A stretch of DNA of 64,000 bases from Nocardia altamirensis NBRC 108246. Its GTDB lineage: Bacteria > Actinomycetota > Actinomycetes > Mycobacteriales > Mycobacteriaceae. The notes under the pieces are model-generated. The model ran no database searches, was not told where the DNA came from, and saw only the letters and a program-made list of their open reading frames with translations. The translations under genes and the position numbers were made by a program. This document shows, piece after piece, positions 17,201-26,200 of the stretch; the first letter of the stretch is position 1; each line of letters opens with the position of its first letter. The DNA is taken from NCBI RefSeq assembly GCF_001612685.1, contig NZ_BDAY01000042.1:1-64000 (forward strand), written 5' to 3'.

Positions 17201-20200
17201 CCTACGTGGTGCTCGACGCGCTGCCGGTGACCGCCTCCGGCAAGCTGGACCGCTCCGCGCTGCCCGCTCCCGTCCGGGCTGCCGCCGCGTATCGAGCACC
17301 GACGACGCCGACCGAACAGGCGGTCGCGCGGGTGTTCGGCGAGGTACTCGGTCGCGAGCGGGTCGGCAGGGACGACGATTTCTTCGCACTCGGTGGCAAC
17401 AGCTTGGTGGCGACGCAGGTCGCCGCCCGGCTCGGCGCCGACCTTGGCTGCCTGCTCGGCGTTCGCGAATTGTTCACCGCCACAACGGTGGCCGAACTCG
17501 CCGAACTGATCGAGCAGGCGGACGGAGCCGGCGGCGCGCCCATGGTCGCGCAGCTGCGGGTGCGGCCACGGCCGCCGCTGGTTCCGCTCTCGCCTGCCCA
17601 GCAGCGGATCTGGTTCCTGAATCGATTCGAGCAGGCGGGCGCGGCCTACAACATGCCGTTCGTGGTGCGCCTGCGCGGCGCCGTCGATCTCGGTGCGCTG
17701 CGCCGCGCGCTCGATGACGTCGTGGTCCGGCATGAGGTGCTGCGCACGATATTTCCCGCGCTGCTGCCGGGCGAGGCCACCGGTGCCGCCGCGCGGCAGG
17801 TGGTGCTGTCGGTCGCGGCGGCCGGTGGCGCACCCGAGTCCATCGGGGCCGACGACCTCGCGGCGGAGCTCGCCGCCTTCGCGGGCCTCGGGTTCGACCT
17901 GACCAGCGAGATCCCGATTCGGGCCCGCATATTCGCGGTGAACGACGGCACCTGCGCCTTGGCACTCGTCCTGCATCACATTGCCGCCGACGGTCTTTCG
18001 CTGCGGGTGCTGGCCCGGGACGTGATGACGGCGTATCAGGCGCGCCTGCGCGATGTGGCGCCGGAGTGGACACCGCTACCGGTGCAATACGCCGACTACA
18101 GCCTGTGGCAGCGCGAGCTGCTCGGGTCGTCGACCGATCCTGCGGCGCAGCTGTCCGGCCAATTGTCGTACTGGACCCAGGCTTTGGCCGACGCCCCGGA
18201 TCAGCTCGAGTTGCCCACCGATCGACCACGGCCCGCCGTCGCGTCCGGACGTGGCGCGGTATTCGGTTTCGAGCTCCCCGCACAGGTGCGCACCGGCATC
18301 GCGACCGTCGCACGCGGCAACGGGGTTTCGACGTTCATGGTGCTGCACGCCGCGCTGGCGGCCTTGCTTGCGCGGCTGTCCGGCAGCTCCGACATCGTGA
18401 TCGGCACCCCCGTCGCCGGTCGCGGTGACCGCGCGCTCGACGACCTCGTCGGGATGTTCGTGAACACGCTCGTGCTGCGCACCCCGGTCGACCGCAACGC
18501 CACATTCGCGGCGCTGCTCGCTCGGGTGCGCGAAGCCGACCTGGCCGCCCTCGGACATGCCGAATTGCCATTCGAGCAGCTAGTCGAGGCCATCAATCCG
18601 CCACGCTCGCAAGCACGGCATCCGCTGTTTCAGGTGATGCTCGCCTACGACAATGCCGAACCAATCGAGTTCGAACTGCCCGGTTTGTCGGCAGGCACCA
18701 GTACGCTGGATACCGGAGTGACCAAGTTCGACCTCCAGCTGACGGTCACTGATAGCCCTACGGTCAGCGCGGGCTCGGCGGTCACGCACGACTTCGCCGG
18801 TGCCGGACTCGGGGAAGGTCCGGCATCGGCGGGGATCAACGCGGAGTTCACCTACGCCACGGATCTGTTCGACGAAGCAACCATTGCCGACTACGCCCAA
18901 TGGTTCCTCCGGTTCCTGCGCGCGATCATCGACGACATCGACCTTGTGGTCGCGGACCTCCCGCTGCTCGACGCCGCGGGCACGCGCCGGGCCGTCGAAC
19001 GCGGGCGCGACCCCCGTCGGGCGAACGACGGCATCCTGCTCGCCGCGTTCGAAGCGCAAGTGCGGCGCACGCCGCACGCCATCGCGGTCGTCGACGGCGA
19101 CCGGACGCGGACATACGCGGAATTGTCGGCCGACGTCAATCGGCTTGCCCGCCGGTTGATCCGGGCGGGTGTCGGCCCGGAAGACCGGGTCGTGCTCGGC
19201 ATGCGGCGCTCGCTCGAGCTCGTCGTCGCGGCTTACGCCGTGCTCGCCGCCGGAGCCGCGTACGTTCCGGTCGATCCGGATCAGCCGTCCGTGCGACTGG
19301 CACACATCGTGTCTTCGGCGCAACCGATCTGCGTGTTGACCCGATCCGCGGATGGCTGGGCGCTTGATGTCGACGTCGTGGACGGAGTCGGGTCGGCGAC
19401 CGGCGACATCGGGTCGGTGCCGGGCGGGGCGGTTCTCACGATCGATGCTGTCGACGATGCCGCCTACTCGAGCGTGCCGATCCGGGACCGGGAACGTCGG
19501 GGGCCGCTCCGCTCGGCGAACACTGCCTATGTCCTCTTCACGTCCGGTTCTACCGGAGAGCCGAAAGGCGTTGCGGTATCGCATGCCTCGGTGGTCAATC
19601 AGGTCGCGTGGATCGCGGGTGAGTACGGCATCGGACCACGCGACGTGGTGCTGTTCAAGACCCCGGCGACCTTCGACGTGTCGGTGTGGGAGCTGTTCGC
19701 TCCGCTGATGCGTGGCGCCCGCGTGGTGATCGCCGAGCACGACGGGCACAAGGACACCGCTTACCTCGCGGACACCATTGCCGCGCAAGGGGTCACCATG
19801 ACGTCGTTCGTGCCGTCGATGCTGACTGTGTTCGCGACCGCCGTCTCGCCCCGCGCCATCACGTCGCTGCGCACCGTGTTGGTCGCGGGCGAGGCAATGA
19901 CCGGCGAGGCGGCAGCGGCATTCCGTGCGGTCAGCCGGGCATCGTTACACAACCTGTACGGGCCAACGGAATTCACGGTGCATGCCACCCACGCGCCCAT
20001 TGCGGAGGCCAGTCGAGGACCGGTGCCGATCGGTCGCCCGGTGCTCGCGGGCCACGCGCTGGTGCTCGACCAGCGGCTACGCCCGGTGCCCGACACCATG
20101 GTCGGCGAGCTGTATCTGTCCGGGATCCAGGTAGCACGCGGCTATCACGGCCGCGCCGACCTGAGCGCCGAACGCTTCGTCGCAAACCCGTTCGGCCCGC

Positions 20201-23200
20201 CCGGTGCCCGGATGTATCGCACCGGCGACCTGGTCCGCCACACCCGCACCGATGAGCTGGAGTATCTGGGGCGCGCCGACTTTCAGGTGAAGGTGCGCGG
20301 TCAGCGGATCGAACTGGGAGACATCGAGGCCGCGTTGCTCGCGCTGGATGAGGTGCTTGCGGCGGCCGTCCGCGTATTCGCCCATCCCGCAGGAGAACTC
20401 CTCGTCGCCTATGTGGTGGAACATGGCGCCGTACAACCGGTCGGGCGAGATGCGGCCGCGGCGACTTGCCAGGGCGGCACGCAGGCGGTCGGGCGGACAT
20501 CGCCTGAACTCGGCGCGCGGCTCGCGGAGCGCTTGCGTGCGGTGCTGCCTTCGTACATGGTGCCGACGGCATACGTGCCTTTGGCGGCAATGCCTTTGAG
20601 TGGTGCAGGGAAGTTGGATCGGCGGAGGTTGCCGGATCCGGTGCTTGTCGCCGGGGTGTTTCGGGAGCCGGGCACGCGGGTCGAACGGATTGTTGCCGAG
20701 GTGTTCGGGAGAGTGCTCGGGGTCGATCGCGTCGGGCTGGACGACGACTTCTTTGCGCTCGGCGGTAATTCGTTGGTGGCGACGCAGATCGCGGCGCGGA
20801 TCGCGGGGGCGCTCGATATCGAGGTGCCGGTGCGGACGCTCTTCGAGCATCCGATTGTCGGCGGGCTCGCTGCGCGGTTGGACGCCGCGGGTGACGGCAC
20901 CGCTCGTGCGGATCTCGTTGCGGCGGAACGACCGGAGCGGATTCCGTTGTCCTACGCGCAGCAGCGGATGTGGTTCATCCAGCAGTTCGATACCGATTCG
21001 GTGGCGAACAATCTGGTCGCCGCGGTGCGGCTGCGCGGTGCACTCGACCACTCGGTGCTGGTTGCCGCGGTCACCGATGTCTTTGCGCGGCACGAGGTGT
21101 TACGTACCAGTTACCCTGCTACCGAGGGTGTTCCGTGCCAGCTGGTGTGGGCGGTGTCGGACCTGGCGGTGGTGCTGGATCCCGAGCCCGTCGAGGCGGG
21201 GCAGCTCCGTGCTCGGCTCGACGTCGAGGCGGCCATCCCGTTCCAGGTAGAGCTGGCGCCACCGGTTCGGCTCACCCTGTTGCGCACCGACTTCGACGAG
21301 CACGTGCTGGTTGTCGCCATGCATCATCTCAGCGCCGACGGATGGTCGCTTGCGCCGCTGACCCGGGATCTGATGCGGGCGTACGCGGCCCGACGGGACG
21401 GTGTCGCGCCGGACTGGGCGCCGCTGTCGGTGCAGTATGCCGACTACACCCTGTGGCAACGTGCGACGCTTGGCGTCGAGGATGATCCGGAGTCGTTGCT
21501 GGCCAGGCAGATTCAGTACTGGTCAGCCGAGCTGGCCGGGTTTCCTGATGTGCTGGCATTGCCTGCAGACCGGCCCCGACCCGCCAGCATGTCGGGGCGC
21601 GGCGCTCGCTACGGCTTCACCATCGAAGGTCGAACGCACCGGCGGCTGCGCGAGATCGCGGCAGCGGCGAACGCATCACTGTTCATGGTCTGTCACGCGG
21701 CATTCGCGACGCTGCTGGCGAAACTGTCCGGGCAGCGCGATATTGCGCTCGGCACGCCCGTGGCCGGACGCGGTGCACAGGCGCTGGACGAGCTGGTCGG
21801 CATGTTCGTCAACACGCTCGTGCTGCGCGCCGAGATACGCCAGGAGCTGCCGTTCGACGCGCTGGTCGCCGCGGTGCGTGCCGGCGATCTCGCCGCCTTC
21901 GCCCATGCCGAGGTCCCGTTCGAGCGGCTGGTCGAGGTGCTGCGGCCGCCGCGCACCGCGGCGCGACACCCGCTGTTCCAAGTGATGCTCGACTTCCAGC
22001 ACACCGCGCGGACGACCATCGAACTCGCGGGTCTCGAAGCGACGCAGCTCGACATCGACACGAACACCGCCAAATTCGATCTGCAGCTGACCTTGGCCGA
22101 GTCTGCCGACGGTATCGCCGCGGTCTTCGAATACGCGACCGATCTTTTCGATGCGGCGACGGTCGAGGCATTCGCGACTCGGTTGCGGCTGGTGCTCGAT
22201 GTGGTCGTCGCCGATCCGACGGTCGTGGTCGGCGACATCGACCTGCTGACCGCTGCGGAGCGAACTCTGCTGCTGCGCAGCTGGAACGCCACGTCGGTCG
22301 ACCTGGACGCGTTGCTGTCGGCGCCGGCGTGCTCGGCGACCCTGTCGTCGATGTTCGAGGTGCAGGTTGCTCGGACACCGGACGCGGTTGCGGTGACGAG
22401 CGATGCCCAGCTGACCTACGCCGAATTCTCGGCGCGCGTGAACCGGTTGGCGCGCCTGCTCATTTCCGTTGGGGTCGGGCCGGACTCGCCGGTGGCGCTC
22501 GGCCTGCGCCGATCGATGGAGCTGGTGATCGGGATGTACGCGGTGAGCGTGGCAGGCGGTGCCTATGTGCCCTTGGACCCGGATCATCCGGTCGATCGCA
22601 CGCGCGCCGTGCTCGAAACCGCCTCTCCTGTCTGTGTGTTGACGACGTCGCGGGATTCCCACCGACCGCTCGGCGACTTCGCCGAGCTCGTGCTCGACGA
22701 GCTCGATCTGTGCGGCTACCCGGACGGCCCGGTGACCGACTCGGAGAGGCGTGCGCCGCTGCGTCCGTCGAACACCGCGTACGTGATCTTCACGTCCGGT
22801 TCGACCGGCCGTCCGAAAGGTGTTGCGGTCTCGCATGCCGCCATCGTCAATCGCCTCGCGTGGATGCAAGCCGAGTACGGGCTGAGCGACGCCGATGCGG
22901 TGCTGCAGAAGACACCGGCGACCTTCGACGTCTCCGTGTGGGAGTTCTTCTGGCCCTTGCAGGTCGGCGCGCGGCTGGTGGTCGCGCGGCCGGATGGTCA
23001 TCGCGACCCGGCCTATCTCGCGGACCTCGTCGCCCGCGAGCAGATCACCGTCATCCATTTCGTGCCGTCCATGCTCGCGGCCTTCACGAATGCGCTGACC
23101 GACGCTGCGGGGAAGGCGGAGTCCGCAGCAGTACAGTGTGATTCGTTGCGCTTGGTCTTCTCCTCGGGGGAAGCGCTGCCCTATGAATCTGCGCGCAGGT

Positions 23201-26200
23201 TGCGCGCGGTGACCGACGCCGCAGTGCACAACTTGTACGGCCCGACCGAAGCCGCGGTCGATGTGACCTTCCACGAGGTCGTCGACACCGACTCGGGAAC
23301 CGTGCCGATCGGCGTCCCGGTATTCAACACCCAGGTGTACGTGCTGGATTCGCGCCTGCAACCAGTCCCGGCCTGCGTCGTCGGTGAGCTGTACTTGGCG
23401 GGCAGACAGCTGGCGCGGGGGTATGTCGGTCGCCCTGACCTCACCGGTGACCGATTCGTGGCCAACCCGTTCGGTGCGGGCGAGCGCATGTACCGCACCG
23501 GTGACCTGGTCACCTGGAACGCGCACGGTGAGCTGGAGTACTTGGGCCGCACCGACTTCCAGGTGAAGCTGCGTGGGCTGCGGATCGAGCTCGGCGACGT
23601 CGAGGCCGCACTCGCCGCGATGCCGTCGATCGCGCACGCCGTCGTTGTGCTGCGCGCCGACACTGCGGCGGGCGAACACCTGGTCGCGTATGTCGTACCC
23701 AGTGCCGCACTGGATCTCGACGTGGTGCGTGACGACCTGGCCAAGCGCTTACCCGCGTACATGGTGCCGACCGCGTTCGTTGTGCTCGACGAGCTCCCGG
23801 TGAATGCCTCCGGCAAACTGGATCGTCCAGCGTTGCCGCCACCGGTGTTCGAGTCCGCCGAGTTCCGTGCACCGCTCACCCCGGTACAGCGGATCGTCGC
23901 CGCCCTCTACACCGACATCCTCGGTGTGGCGCGGGTCGGTCTGGACGACGACTTCTTCGCGCTGGGCGGCAATTCGCTGACTGCGACCCAGGTGGTGGCG
24001 CGGCTCGGCGCGGCCGTTGACGCGCAGCTGGCAGTCCGATCGCTGTTCGATGCGCCGACGGTGGCGGCGCTCGCCGAGCACGCGGAGGCCGCGCAAGGTC
24101 GTGGCGGTCGCGCGGTGCTGCACCCGCGATCGCGTCCGGAGCGGATCCCGCTTGCGCCCGCGCAACAGCGCATGTGGTTCCTCAATCGCTATCTGGCCGA
24201 CGAGCAGGACGGTCCCGGCGACGCCGTCGACAACATCCCTGTCGCCCTTCGATTGTCGGGACCGCTCGACATCGCCGCGCTGGCGGCGGCCTTCGTCGAC
24301 GTGGTGCACCGGCACGAGACCCTGCGCACCGTCTACCCGGATGGCCCCGACGGTCCTGAACAGGCGATCGTGCCGGTGGCGCAGTCGGTTCCGGCCTTGG
24401 CCGTGCGGCACGTCACCGAAAGTGAACTGGCCGAACGACTCTCCGAGCTTGCCGCGACCATCTTCGACTTGACCAGGGAAACACCGGTGCGGGCAGTGCT
24501 GTTCGCGGTCTCCGATACCGAGCACGTGCTCGCACTGGTCGTTCATCACATTGCCGCGGACGGATGGTCGCTCGGGCCGTTGGCGCGTGACCTGATGGCC
24601 GCGTACACGGCACGGCGGTCCGGAGGGGTGCCCAGCTGGTCCGCCCTGCCGGTCCAGTACGCCGATTACACCCTGTGGCAGCGGGATTTCGCCGATGTGG
24701 ACCGGCAACTCGACTTCTGGCGGCATGCGCTCGACGGCCTACCTGATCAGCTCGATCTCCCCGCCGATCGACCGCGCCCGGCGGTGACGTCGTATCGTGG
24801 CGCGACCCATCGGTTGCGTGTCGACTCCGACTTGCACAGCGAGCTGGGCGAATTGGCGCGCAAGCGCGAGACCACCCTTTTCAGCACCGTGCACGCCGCG
24901 CTGGTGGTGCTGCTGGCGCGGTTGTCGGGCAGCAGCGATATCGCCATCGGCACCCCGGTGGCCGGTCGCGGGGATGCCGCGCTGGATCATCTCGTCGGCA
25001 TGTTCGTGAACACGGTGGTGCTGCGCACCACCGTCGACTCCAGGGCCCGGTTCGAGACCGTCCTCGACGCCGTCCGCGACCAGGACATCGACGCGCTGTC
25101 GCATGCGGAGGTGCCGTTCGATCACCTGGTGGAGGTGCTCGCGCCGACGCGCGCCAAGCACCGGCACCCCCTGTTCCAGGTGGCGCTGACCTTTCAGAAC
25201 TTTGCGCTGGCGCCGTGCGAGATTGCCGATCTGCACGTGCAGTCCTGCCTGATCGACGCGGCCGCCGCCAAATTCGATCTCCAGTTCACCGTGCTCGAGG
25301 CGAACGACCGGGACGGCCGCGCCGACGGCATGGACATCGAGATCACCTACGCCACCGATCTTTTCGATCCGGAGACGATCGCGGTGCTAGGCCGCCGGTT
25401 CACCCAGGTGCTGGCCGCCGTCGCCGCCGATCCGACCGTGGTGCTCGGCGACATCCAACTACTCAGCGCCGAGGAACAGCATCGGGCGCTGTACGAATGG
25501 GCGAGCACCGGCGCCGACCGGGCCGGTACGCCGGGCACCCTCGCGGATCGGTTCACCAAGGCGGCCGCGGTCGATCCGGGCGCGATCGCGGTCACGGCGG
25601 CCGGGCGCACGGTGAGCTACGCCGAACTCGACGCGTGGTCCAACCGGGTGGCCCGCCGTCTCATCGCCGCCGGTGTCGGCCCGGAAACACTGGTCGCGGT
25701 GGCGCTGCCCCGGTCGGTCGAGTTGGTGGTCGCGCTGCTCGCGGTAGTCAAGGCGGGTGGTGGCTACCTGCCGATCGACCCGGCCTATCCGGCCGACCGC
25801 ATCGAGTACATCCTGGACGACGCCAGGCCGATCTGCGCGGTCACCAGCGCCGCGACCGAGTTGGCACCCGGCTGGTTCGGCGGCCCGGTCCTCGACGTCG
25901 ACGCGATGGACGCCGCCGCTATCGATGGTGCACCGATCACCGACGCCGACCGGCGCGCGCCACTGGATGGCGCTGACACGGCGTACGTCATCTACACCTC
26001 CGGCTCGACCGGTAAACCCAAAGGCGTTGTGGTGCCTCAGCACAACGTGCTGCGGTTGCTGGACAACGCGCAACCGCACTTCGGCTTCGGGCCCTCGGAC
26101 GTGTGGACGCTGTTCCACTCCTACGCCTTCGACTTCTCGGTGTGGGAGCTGTGGGGCGCGCTGTTGCACGGCGGCAGGCTCGTCGTGGTCGACTACTACA

